Below are positions 23,431-34,371 of a stretch of 64,000 nt of DNA, piece by piece. The DNA lies in contig CAJQUN010000154.1 of the NCBI GenBank assembly GCA_907163345.1, forward strand, positions 1,398,603-1,462,602. Direction: 5' to 3'. The stretch's first letter is position 1; each line of letters begins with the position of its first letter. Position numbers and translations under genes: made by a program. Below the pieces are notes generated by a model. It was not told the DNA's origin. It worked only from the letters and a program-made list of their open reading frames with translations, and searched no databases. This DNA is from Haberlea rhodopensis. Lineage: Eukaryota; Streptophyta; Magnoliopsida; Lamiales; Gesneriaceae.

Positions 23431-25299
23431 AGTGGGAAACGATAGAATAAATTAATTATTGTGCCTTAATTACATGTGATGTAATTAGTACAATTACATA
23501 TGATGTAATTGATTATTTAATGTTTTAATTACATATGATGTGATTGCATGATGAATGATTACGGGCCTTGATCAATGTGTTTAGGTGAATGTTTAGGTTT
23601 TTATTGTTTCATTATTATTGTGATTTTGGTTATCAGGCCTACGAGTCTGCTCTCTCTATTTTCTGATGTATCCCACCCCGGATTTGTATCCCTATTCTCT
23701 TGTTTGCACGATTTAAATGTAAAATCATTAGAATTAGTGGGAGACAAGATTGAAGATGGAGCATCAAGAATCAAGATATGTATAATGGAAGCAAAAATAT
23801 AATAGGATTGCATTGCATACCTGCGTCACCTTAGACAGACTTGTGATCCACGTATGGCTCACGTGAATCAATTAGGAAAAGGTCGTAATCGTCCATATTT
23901 ATTTTTATTATGCATGTGATGTATGTAAATGTTTGTTTGTATGTTTTATTAGTACATATGATTGCATGAATAAAACATAGTTGCATGAATCCAGCAAACA
24001 AACAAACAAGTACTTGATGAGATTTGAAAATTATTAAATCCCTCTTTTGAATCTGATTCAAAAATTTTAATATCAATCTGTAAAGGGAGCTCAAAAGAGT
24101 TTGTTGCTTCCTGTCTTCCATCAACAGTTAAGCCATGAGACGCTACTTGTATCAGGTGTCTTATCTCACTCTCGTGGGGGGGCATCTGGCATGAGAAAAC
24201 TGTGTGTTTAACTGCAACTTAATTATGGATAGGGTTCTGTTAACCTTTAAGATTACTCACCCTCGTGGGGTCTTATTGGCGGACATTACCATCCGTGGGA
24301 TTGGTTAGTTTGACGTGAGAAGGCATAATTGGCCTGCCTCCGCAGGGTTATGTCAATCACGAGACGAATATCTTTGGGGTTGCATATGATGCAATTGTGA
24401 GCTATCTTTAGTATCATGAGGTCGGCTGGACCCTCGCCCGGGGCTATCATGAGCTAGTTGGGCTCCAAGCCCACTAAGAAAATACGATTTTCCGTTAATT
24501 TGTCATGAGGGTGATGAATTCAAAAATTTAGTGGGAGCATTTAATAACTAATGTCCATAGTTTTTGAATTAATTAATAATCAAACGGTTTGCATGTATTT
24601 TCTGTTTATTCTCAGTATTGTGATTGCCGTGAATCCGATTGCATCAATTCTCGATACAAACAAATAACTGCACCAAATTATTCTGATTGACTATTAATTT
24701 TAAAACAGTGCTTGCTTCTAAAAGGTTGCTATATACCCTTGGTGGGAGCCTCCAGTTGAAGTGTCTTCCCGTTCGTCTCATGAAAAGATCGCCACACTTG
24801 AGAAGTGGTGGGACAATGATCTCTCGGCGAGGTGCTATATGATAGCATCAATGTCACCAATGAGTTTCAACCTTAGTACCCTTCTTTCACTTACAGCTAT
24901 CTAATCTAAGACATTCAGGGGCTGTGTAACTGCTGTAAGAAAACAGAGATATCAGAAATTCGTTCACATTGCTGATATTTTCCAACACCTACAAATGTTG
25001 TTTGGTGAATGGACGCGACTACTGAAACTCGCGATTTCAAAAGAGCTATTTTCATTTCACATGCGAGATGGGGCTTCAGTCTATGAGCATGGTGTAAGAA
25101 AAATATCTCTTGTTGAGAAATTGGAAAATCTGAATGTGACAAATCCTCATTAACTGGCTATAGATTTGATCTTATAGCCAAAATGTTGGAAACTCATGAG
25201 TCCTTGATTCAAAAGGAGAAACGTGTTCTTCTTGTCGAATCTTCTACCAATGGAAGGACGAGTTCAAGGATAAAGAAGAGGAAGGGAAATGGTTCACAA

Positions 25300-28270
25300 C
25301 CTCAAAAGACGAAAAAAAGGATATAGTAGCAACTAAGAAATGAGAGACATCTATGTTTTCACTGCTGGTCACTGGCGCAAAATTGTAAGGAGTACCTAGA
25401 CTAGAAGCTTTCTAGAAAGGGTATGTTATATATTAAAATTAAATGTTTCTATTGGTTCTACTTCTTTGGTATATGATGCCAGTTGTGCTCGCATTTTTGC
25501 AAAGAGTTGCATGTGATGTGAAGAAGTAGAGAGCCCTAGGAAGGTGAAACATACCTGAGGCTAAGTATTGTAGCAAGAGTTATTGCAAAGGTTGTTTGAA
25601 ACATTTATTTAATATAGAACTGGTTAGGAACTGGTTTAAGCAATTATTTATTTGTTCTAGATTTAATCATGAACATTGTTCCTATTTTGATAGAGAAAGA
25701 TATTTTTTTAAATATGCGAATGTGATTTGCAGTATTTTTTAGAATGCATGTTTTATTAAATCTGGTGAACTTATGAATGATTAGTATGATTATATTCAAA
25801 GAATATAAAAAGAATGATAACTTAAATCCAACATATATTTAGCATGTGCTGAATGTCCATTGAATTTGATTCATATGGACGTATGTGGAGCACTAAATGT
25901 TAGTGCAAGATGATGTTGAGTTATCTTAAAGAGAATGTGCTTCTCTCTGAGTAACTCTCTAAAGTTACATATTTGTTGAATATAATTCATACAAATGCAG
26001 TGACCAAAACTCCATATACGATATGGAGTGAAAAATAATCCAAATATAGACTTGAGATTGTTCTGCTTATGTGAAGCGGCCAGTGGGAGATGGGTTGGAT
26101 AGTTGATCCATCTTATGTTATTTTGTTGAAATTTATATTATCAATTACAGGCAAAGAGTTTGTTTCGCAAGTGCAATCTTTCTAGAGAAAATGTTTCTAT
26201 TAGAAAGGATGACAAAATAATATAACTTGAAAGTGTTCAAGAACCACAAACCACTAGAAAAGTGAAAACGGTGAAATTAATTTAGTCAATCACAACATTT
26301 GATTTACACACACCAAGGAGATTTGAAAATGTTTCAAGAGCTCCTGATAGAATAAAACTCCTTGAAAGTAGTCAAGAAATAGACCATGGATATGGTCCTT
26401 GGACTTTCAAGGAGGCGATGTCAGATATTGATTCGGGACATTGGCAAGATGCCATGAAATCTGAAATGGACTCCATGTACTCCAATAAGGTATGGGCCTT
26501 AGTAGATCATCTTTGGGAATTGTTCCCATTGGCTGCATGGATTTACAAGTGAAAGCTTGGAGTGGATGGGAAGGTAATGACCTTCAAAGCTTGACTGGTG
26601 AGAAACGGTTATTCTCATAGACAAAGAGTTGTTTATGAGGAAATTTTCATCGGTTATGATGCTATAGTCTATTTAGATTTTATTAGTTATATCTTTATAT
26701 TATGAATATGAGATATGAGTAATGGATGTGAACACAACATTTCTCAGTGGTGGCATTAAGGTAGAAATGTAGCAGCCAACTTTGTTTACAACTTCTTGGA
26801 GTGAGAAAAATGTTTTCAAACTCCAGAGGTCTATTTATGGGCCTAAGAAAGCATCCCGAAGTTTGAACTTCCGTTTTGATAGCATCATCAAAGTGTTTGG
26901 TTTTGTTAAAAATCCGGAAGTGACATGTGTATGCAAAAGGGTTAGTGGAAGCATGGTTACATTTGTGATGCTTTAAGTCGATTATATCATGCTCATTGTG
27001 AATGGTATTGGATTAATCAATCAAATCATGATTATCTACTAATTTCTCCATGTAAGATTGGGAGAAGCGTCATACGTGCTTAGCATAAGGATCTATAGGG
27101 ATAGATCTAAAGGATGCTTGAGATCTCTCAATCTACATACATAAACACTGTGCTAAAAGGGTTTAGCATAGAATAGTCGAAAAATGAGTTACTTCATAAT
27201 ATGTCATAGTATTCATCTCTCGAGTCAATTGGTCTTAAGATTGATGAGGAGAGAGAAAATATGACATTGGTACCTTATATTTCTACTTTTAATAGCATAT
27301 TGTATGCTATGGTATGTACTTGACCTGATGTATGTTCTAAGAGTAATAGGAAGATATCAGACAGATCCCGGTGAAGGTCACTGGAAACCTGTGAAAATAA
27401 TCCTCAAGTTCTTATGAAGAACTTATGATATGTTCATGGTTTTTGGATCTGTAAGTGGAGAAATAAAAGTTGAAGGCTAAGCTGATGCTGGTTTTTAAAT
27501 TGGATGTAGATGATACCATATCGATGTTCGGATTTGTATTTAAGCTCAATGATGGTGATGTCTCTTGGAAACGTTCCAAGCAAGACACCACATTGGATTC
27601 CACCACTGAAGCTGAATACATTGCAGCATACGATGCAGCAAAGAGGCAGTTTGGATAAGAAATTTCATCCAAGAGTGGGTGTAATTTCTAGTGCAGTTGA
27701 CACAATATCTGTGTACTGTGACTGTTGGGTTCAACAATTGCCTCTGCTTTTTGATCGGTCGAACACGTGGCGCTTGTGCCAGTGTATGGTTGAAAAGATT
27801 GATGTTGTGCCATTACCCTTAACTATAGTTATTGGTAAAGCGGTAAGCGCTCGATCCTACAATTGGTATCAGAGCCAAGGTCGCGTGTTCGATTCCCATG
27901 AGTTGCAGAGAGTGCAATTATTGGGGGAGGGATTGTTGGGGTTCAACAATTGCCTCTGCTTTGTGATCGGTCGAACACGTGGCGCTTGTGCCAGTGTATG
28001 GTTGAAAATATTGATGTTGCGCCATTACCCTTAACTATAGTTATTGGTAAAGCGGTAAGCGCTCGATCCTACAGTGACAACATTTGAGCTATTATGAATA
28101 GCCAAGATCTCATCAGGATCCAAACATATATTGAGAAAATACTATCTAATGAGAGAGATGGTAGACGCTGCATTATTATCGAGAGAATCGCTTCAACAGA
28201 AAAATATAGTTAATCCACTGACAAAGCATTTACACTGATTGGTGTCTGATAGACATCTTGGGAAGATGGT
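25300..28270 (+). pseudogene. Decayed copia gag-pol
   Basis: Recognisable blocks appear in order but in different frames. A CCHC zinc knuckle remnant (CFHCWSLAQNCKEYL) is near 25350 and an integrase start (NLIHMDVCGALNVSAR) near 25860. Reverse transcriptase follows at 26400-27050, including FKLQRSIYGPKKASRSLNFR. RNase H (DVSWKRSKQDTTLDSTTEAE) lies at 27550-27660 and resumes after the TRIM. Many stops and frameshifts rule out a working protein. The YVDD box region is lost to mutation near 26975. Confidence 0.88.
27723..28073 (+). mobile_element. TRIM (terminal-repeat retrotransposon in miniature) nested in copia RNase H
   Basis: Two LTRs of about 140 bp (27723-27861 and 27934-28073; TGTTGGG...CCTACA) surround only a primer site and a polypurine tract. 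The primer site TGGTATCAGAGCCAAGGT starts at 27864. The tract gggggagggat lies just before the second LTR. The 5-bp target duplication is perfect: GTGAC at 27718-27722 and 28074-28078. The LTRs differ by about three substitutions and one indel. Removing it rejoins the interrupted RNase H stretch (SVYCD...). It encodes nothing and depends on another element's enzymes. Confidence 0.93.
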
Positions 28271-29671
28271 CTTAAGACACATGAGTAGTTGGCTTTGGGA
28301 AAGTGAAAGATATTGTTGTCATACATGATTAAGTAAATCAATATTGATTGATTGTACTTATAATCTTATTATGACAAATCTTTGTTTGAATATTAATATA
28401 TATGACACTTCTTCATCTGTTTACCCACGCATCTTGATGTATTGATGAAGCCCTTGAAGTTACTATAGTCCATAGAATGTGGTACGCATATGATGTTGAC
28501 CATGAAATACATTCTCGACTGCGATTTTTAAATATTCCTGGTCGGTGAGCCTTCGAGAATGGGATATCGATATATGCTCGTTAGAGACTGGTATTCATGA
28601 TGTGTCTAGTGTAGTGCGCCGTGTTTCATCGGCGTTGGCTTGGAGAAGTCAGCACACATGAATAGGTGCTCATTAGGAATGAGTTCACTGAACGACCCTA
28701 CTCAAAATTCTATAAGTGGTTACCATTTGTCGAGTATAGAATTCTAGTCATAGTTGTGCACCACTACTCCTCATGACCCAAGGCGTCATTGAGGTCTTGA
28801 TAGATAGCTGTGTACTTTGATTTAATGACTGATCACATGTGGGTGATAAAGTCATTATTTTGGGTATTCAGTGATGCTGTCAGATGCCTATGATTGTCGT
28901 TGAGGATTCACCACTGGTCTTGATGAACCAGGATGTCCTATGTGTTTTTCTATATATGATTCGAGGAATCTCTGGCCAGAGTGGGTAGTGCTTGTGAAAA
29001 ATGAGTTTTTCATATACGCACACAATGAATCATATAACGTGAAACAAATACATAGTTATTGAAATCATAAGGGGCCTCGACCGACCAATGCCCTAGATTC
29101 AATCGGGATAAATTGAGTGAAAGGAATGTACTGCACGCTAACTATGGCTGACAGGTTCTCGTACGTTGCTAGTCATTTGTATCTAGGTCTTCGTGAAGCG
29201 CAGATGCTAGGCGCTACCCACGATCGGTAGATTGTTGCTGGAATTATATTTCGGTAATTGTCTATTAAAGGAGTTTAATTGACAATGGGGCATTCAGGGT
29301 AAGCCCAAAGAAGTTGTTTGACTTCTAAAATCACAAAGGTTGTGATCCTACTGCTATGATACACTTGAGCCTCGCTGGGTCACAATCAACCCGCCGCCGA
29401 TCTATCGATGAGAATTGAGACTTAAATGTTAAGTGTTCAAGATTGTGTGATTGATATTCAAGATATGAGTTTAATTTTTGAAAGCTCCTCACTTTAGTGG
29501 AGTTTCTATGTTTGGAAAGGTTCCATCTATAGAAAGTTCTAAAATTAAAAAGTATGATATATTTATCTCATAATTATGTACGCCATTTGTACATCAAGTT
29601 ATTCAATTGGATTGACCTACTTGGATTATGAGTTTAGTGCTCATGTGTTGGCTTTTGGGCAAGTGTGAGAT

Positions 29672-30064
29672 TGTTAGCATATATGCACTGCAAGCCAAAA
29701 GTTGGCCTATTGGGCTTTATGTACCCAAAGCCCATTAGTTACTTAATGACCCTATAAATATGTCATTCAAGTTTCTGAGAAAGAAAGAGACTCCATTCAA
29801 CACAATTCCATTCTCTCATAGAAACGTTAACACCAAACTAGCACTGGTGTTGACTTGTAGATATGATCAGGTTGATTGGACTCGAAGACCATCGACATCA
29901 GATTGATTTCGCTGTTATCGGTAATTCTCTTTTCGTGCATTATATTCGATTTTTATGCATGTTAATATATGAATCAGACGCGATCGACCGTCCCCGTATC
30001 AGATCTGTTTATTTTATTATTTTCGCTGCGTTTGGATCTGGCGCCGGGGTACGAAAACCCAACA
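29672..30064 (+). repeat. 3' LTR of the 21961 copia element
   Basis: 393 bp, matching the 5' LTR. The preceding tract aagtgtgagat looks like a mutated copia polypurine tract. Confidence 0.93.
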
Positions 30065-30069
30065 CAAAG

Positions 30070-30721
30070 TTCTGCCTAGATATCAAGTTTATCTCCCACT
30101 AATCTTGACCAAAAATAAATGACCTACCAATTTTGAAAACCATGTTCCAATATTTTAAAGTTGTCCTAAAAGATCAGGCTTTTCAAAATCATATGTGGTA
30201 ATCCAATACTAGCTTATAATTTGGTGGATAAAGAGATGATTATTAAAGTAAATGATAAATAATCTAGTGTTTCATATAATTTTAACAGGATGGATTAATT
30301 TTATTCATTATAATACAATTACCAAAATACCCCATCATAATTAATTACTAATTACTAACATTTCTTAAAATAATTAATGACGAATTATAAGTTTTTAAGA
30401 CAAAATTAAATTGTTTTTAAGACAAAATTAAATTTTGTTTCAGGATCACAAACACCGTGTGACACTATGGCTTCATAATTCACCTAAATGTATGTATCAT
30501 GTGTTGTTTAATCAGATATTTTTAAAATAATTATATAAATAATTAAATATTTATAAAAGTACTTTACTAAAATTAAATAACATCAAAAATACTAAATAAA
30601 TAATTAAATAATATATTAGTAATTAGATAGATATACGTACCCAAACAAATTAACTTAAATTAAATAGCACAAGTTAATTCCGTGGTTATTATATTGTTTC
30701 GTGTGAACTTTGACTTTAACA
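30070..30721. other. AT-rich spacer; nothing recognised
   Basis: No ORF of note and no repeat unit apart from a short direct repeat of ttttaagacaaaattaaatt near 30400. Confidence 0.5.
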
Positions 30722-30871
30722 TTTTCTAGAGGGCTAATGCAGTAATTAGTGCATACTGTTTGCTTTAATACCCGATTTAATCATGATTGTTTGTATCGAC
30801 CTGATTTAATCATTATTTTTTGCAAAATTAAACCATATCAATTCCTCCGTCAAATATGGCATCTAAATTAG

Positions 30872-31019
30872 TATTTATTCTTGACTATCCCATGGGACAG
30901 TGCCTCATGGGGTAGTCTCATCCATTAGATGAGTATTTTCCCATCAACATTGGATGTGAATATACATATCCAATGGATGAATCTATCGCACTACCCTATG
31001 AGGTAGGAAAGACCAATTC
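30872..31019. mobile_element. 148-bp MITE inserted in the MULE left arm
   Basis: Flanked by ctaaattag on both sides (30863-30871 and 31020-31028). The right MULE arm carries the same site once and without this piece, so it serves as an empty site. The ends are imperfect inverted repeats with tatcccatggg and catagggtag halves. A 9-bp duplication would fit a Mutator-type MITE and 8 bp a hAT type; the class is open. Confidence 0.8.
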
Positions 31020-31365
31020 CTAAATTAGATGGAATCCTCTCAAATACCAGAAAATAAAACCTCTCCCCCATTTTTACCACTTCGTTCTTCAAGCCATTTC
31101 CCCCAAAATCGATTTCCCCAAAATCGGACATCATCAACGCAGGACGCTCTCAGTTTGAACTACTGTAACCCTAATTTTTTTGCCCTAATTTTTCATGGGT
31201 TTCAAATATTGGATTTTGTTTTGCAAGAAATTCCGAATTTGAAGCCTTAATTTGTTAATGTTCCTAATTCTGGTTATTTTTTATTTTTGATGTTCCCCAA
31301 ATTTCAGATTTTTAATTGGTCGAAAAGCTCAAATTTCTGTCAATTTTTTGTCGAATTTGTATGTA

Positions 31366-31590
31366 ATTTTTTTTTTGATGACTCGGTATCCGGCCTGAAG
31401 AACAGACTAATTCGGGGGACCAATCCCACGGTCCACTAGCGGGGGGCCCAATTGAAGCCGGGGCTTTAAGCCACCGTAAGGACTGGCCCCACAGAAATTG
31501 ATAGCACCATGGGGTTTCAAATCTGAGACCTAGAGAGGAGCATGACTCCTAAGTCTCAGGCCTCCACCACCAGGCCAACCCCTTGGGGAT
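31366..31590 (-). mobile_element. tRNA-derived SINE
   Basis: On the minus strand the head holds a box-A-like TGGCCTGGTGGTGGAGG and a box-B-like GATTTGAAACCCC. The 3' end reads GGCCGGATACCGAGTCATC followed by an A run (t run on the plus strand at about 31367-31377). A perfect 13-bp target duplication, gaatttgtatgta, lies at 31353-31365 and 31591-31603. Pol III-type head, short length, A tail and variable-length duplication together define a SINE. Confidence 0.9.
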
Positions 31591-31993
31591 GAATTTGTAT
31601 GTATGTGATTGAAGAAATTTGAAGCTTTAGTTATTGAAATTAAAACCCAGGAGTTGCATATTTTCAAATTCGAAAAAATCGATGATGAACAGTGAATTTG
31701 AAGGTACTGGTGCAACATGTTCTACTGCTATTTTGTCCAGTTAATGCCGATAAAGCATATTTTTGTAAAGCCTCAAATCCTACTGATATTATTCAACTAA
31801 CAATATACAGTTTGTTTAGATTGCTACCTTCTCATTAAGCTATAAAGCGAATAGTTTTAGATTTTAAACGTACTGTTGGTTTTATGAAATTTACGAAATG
31901 GAATGTAAAAATTCGATTATGAACAGTGAAATGAGTTGGCATAATTCAAATTTCCCAAATTTGAAGACATTGGGTGAGCCAAGAAACCCAATG

Positions 31994-32450
31994 TTTTGTA
32001 CCTATGGTGCATAACTTCATTTGAAGACGTCATGGACAGCGAACAGTCTTGGGAGGAGGTTTGTGCATGCCCTAATTATGGAGTAATGTCATGTTTCATA
32101 ATAGTGCATTATTTAATTGGTAGGATGTATGAAATTAATAAAAAAAAATGCAGACGAGTGCATATTATGGTGCTTTTCAATGGTGAAATCCTGAGATGTG
32201 CAGCATATCGAAACAAATAATTCATGGACTAAGACAACAAATTACAGAGTTGAAGGATGATAACATTGTGCTTGTGCAACGATTGAGAAACAATGAAGAT
32301 GCAATGCGCAAAGAAGAGAAAATAATCAAAAGTTTTAAGAACAAAGAATGAATTAGCAAGGAGGTTGAAGAAGAAGTTGTTTGTGATCATTTTTGTATTT
32401 GGAAGATCTAATGGTGGTTTGAATTTATTGCTTTTGATTGGAATGGTGTA
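31994..32450 (+). pseudogene. GRF-type zinc-finger protein remnant captured by the MULE
   Basis: Near 31997 the frame gives CTYGA, a stop, then LKTSWTANSLGRRF. After a one-base frame change ACPNYG follows. This is the GRF zinc-finger pattern (CxCG...TSWTxxNPGRRFxxCxNY). Downstream comes a coiled-coil-like LRQQITELKDDNIVLVQRLR (about 32236-32345). A hydrophobic, possible membrane-anchor segment (KKLFVIIFVFGRSNGGLNLL) lies around 32365-32440. Many plant GRF proteins have this three-part layout. Stops and the frameshift show that this copy is broken. Confidence 0.65.
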
Positions 32451-32880
32451 TGCAAGTCAATATGTTTTCTTAATATTTTTGCGATGTATGGAACTGAAGA
32501 CATTTTATTAGCGATGTATGCAAGTTAAGCTGATTTCTTGGTATTTTTGCGATGTATGCATTACATTCCATTATAACACAAGCAAAGTACAATATCATAA
32601 AAAAAATATCAATCCCAACAATAGAAGAATTATATCAATCCAAAACACAATTAATACATAATTCCAAATGCTAGTAAACAGAAACTAAATACTCCTATAC
32701 TTCATCGAAAGTAAAAGATGGTTCCTTAAGCTACTGTTATGTCAATATCAACTATTATGGCATTCATAATTAGCATGATCTACTGTTGTTTACAGTTTGG
32801 GACTAGCTTGAAGAAGACAATCAAGAACTTTTCCGAGCTGATTACACTAGATTGCTGTTGATAGAACAAATAAAGAAATT

Positions 32881-33105
32881 CAACAGGTTGCTTATGGAAC
32901 AGGCAAGGCTGATGCATATCATGGGATCATTCGGGGTTCCAGCTCCATGCACACAATTGATCCATCTGGATTCTCAATCCAGCTATCTCCACAAGGATTC
33001 TCAGTTGAACAGGTTGTTATGGAACAGGCCAAGGATATGCATCAATCACACGTGTCTCACAACTCTGGATTCTCAGTCAAGCTATCTCCACGAGGATTAG
33101 TTAAT
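32881..33105. repeat. Imperfect tandem duplication inside the Pack-MULE
   Basis: Two diverged units share caggttgcttatggaacagg and ctggattctcaatccagcta motifs, at about 32884/33010 and 32968/33065. Origin unknown. Confidence 0.6.
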
Positions 33106-33731
33106 GTAGCAATCACATGGATCCTCACCTGCAACAGGTTGGGGTTAAAGATTTCGTTCAAATTGTGTACATATGTTGCTGAAATATGCAAAAATCGATT
33201 TTGGGGTTTCAAAATTGTTCCAACAGTGAAATCCAAAAATCAATTTTGGGAAATCATAATCGTTCGAACAATTAACCTGGACAAAATTACCGTAAATAGA
33301 TTTCGTTCGAACAGTGTACATATGTTTTCAAAACCGTTTCAAAATCGTCTCAAACCTATGCACAATTAGGGCAGAAAAATTAGGGCTTACAGTTGTTCGA
33401 ACGGAGAGCGTCGGTCCTACGTTGAAGACTATCGATTTCTCCAATCTAAAAGACTGATTTCGGTCCTGCGTTGAAGACAATCGATTTGGGTGAAATCGAT
33501 TTTGGAGGGAAATGGGTTGAAGAAACGAAGTGGTAAAAAATGGGGGAGAGGTTTTATTTTCTGGTATTTGAGAGAATTCCGTCTAATTTAAACGTCATAC
33601 TTGACGGATGAACTGATATGGTTTAATTTTGCAACATTAAGGATTGAATTAGGTTGATGCAAACAATATGGACTAAATCGGGTATTAAAGCTAACAATAG
33701 GGACCAATTACTGGATTAGCCCTTTTCTTGA

Positions 33732-34371
33732 GGTCATTAAACCTGTTTATCGATTCTAACATGTTAATGGACATAGGCTTAAGAGTCTCCCAACACGAGA
33801 ACTACTGAGATTGTTCCCATGGGTTTCCTAGGTTTGTTCGATGGATCCACGAATAAATTTTGGACACATGGACCAGATTAATATCGTTAGAACTAATCTT
33901 CCAAGTATATGTGCAGGTGAAAATTAACAAGAGAGGAGCTGAGTCATACTATATTCAAAGATAGACAAGAATTTCAAGCTTTTGTCTCACTATGTCGCTT
34001 AATGTTTTTGAATTTACATGGCAGCCTCCGCCACTGCTTCACCTTCTTATGAAAAAAGGGTCATTCGGGAGGGTTATTTTAAAAACACCCTTTTCCGCAA
34101 TAGAAAGCAACATTTACATCCCCAGAGAAAAGGAAGCAGGTACATGAAACTATCAGGTCGAGTTAGTATCTTTCGTTCGACTGGTGAACAATGTTCTGAT
34201 TCTGTTTCTGTTTCTACATTTCATTCTTGGATTCAGTTTCTATGCTTGTTGCAAAATTGTCCAGTATTAGTCTAGCCATTCCAGACTCTAGCGGAACTGC
34301 AACCATATTTACCAGCAAGAACCAGTAATGATGACCTTAAGATCTTCATTTCCCATTTCCAGTTGGCCATT
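33732..34371. other. Spacer and probable 3' UTR of the NLR gene
   Basis: The NLR gene ends at 34372 on the minus strand, so its 3' UTR should extend leftward into this stretch. A plus-strand frame of 85 codons (34018-34275) has no recognisable domain. Confidence 0.45.

Larger units (their letters stand above)
21961..30064 (+). mobile_element. Complete but inactive Ty1/copia retrotransposon
   Basis: Two LTRs (TGTTAGCATA...AACCCAACA) enclose a tRNA-Met primer site and a decayed gag-pol. The target duplication is perfect: CAAAG at 21956-21960 and 30065-30069. By eye the LTRs differ at roughly 18 of 390 positions plus a few indels, so insertion is not recent. A TRIM (27723-28073) is nested within. 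Relative to the intact copia at 53194, the RT and RNase H fragments are clearly related. Confidence 0.93.
30731..33722. mobile_element. Pack-MULE-like Mutator element with a GRF zinc-finger gene remnant
   Basis: Inverted ends read GGGCTAATGCAGTAATTAG (left) and, inward from the right, GGGCTAATCCAGTAATTGG. The arms extend about 300 bp or more, to acctctcccccatttttacc (left, near 31070) and its counterpart near 33550. The flanking 9 bases are TTTTCTAGA (30722-30730) and TTTTCTTGA (33723-33731), a target duplication with one mismatch. The interior carries a gene remnant, a SINE and a MITE. Confidence 0.8.

Noticed and set aside
27510..28034. 174-codon plus-strand ORF
   Set aside because: It runs across copia RNase H in the wrong frame and through the TRIM LTRs. 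Chance reading.
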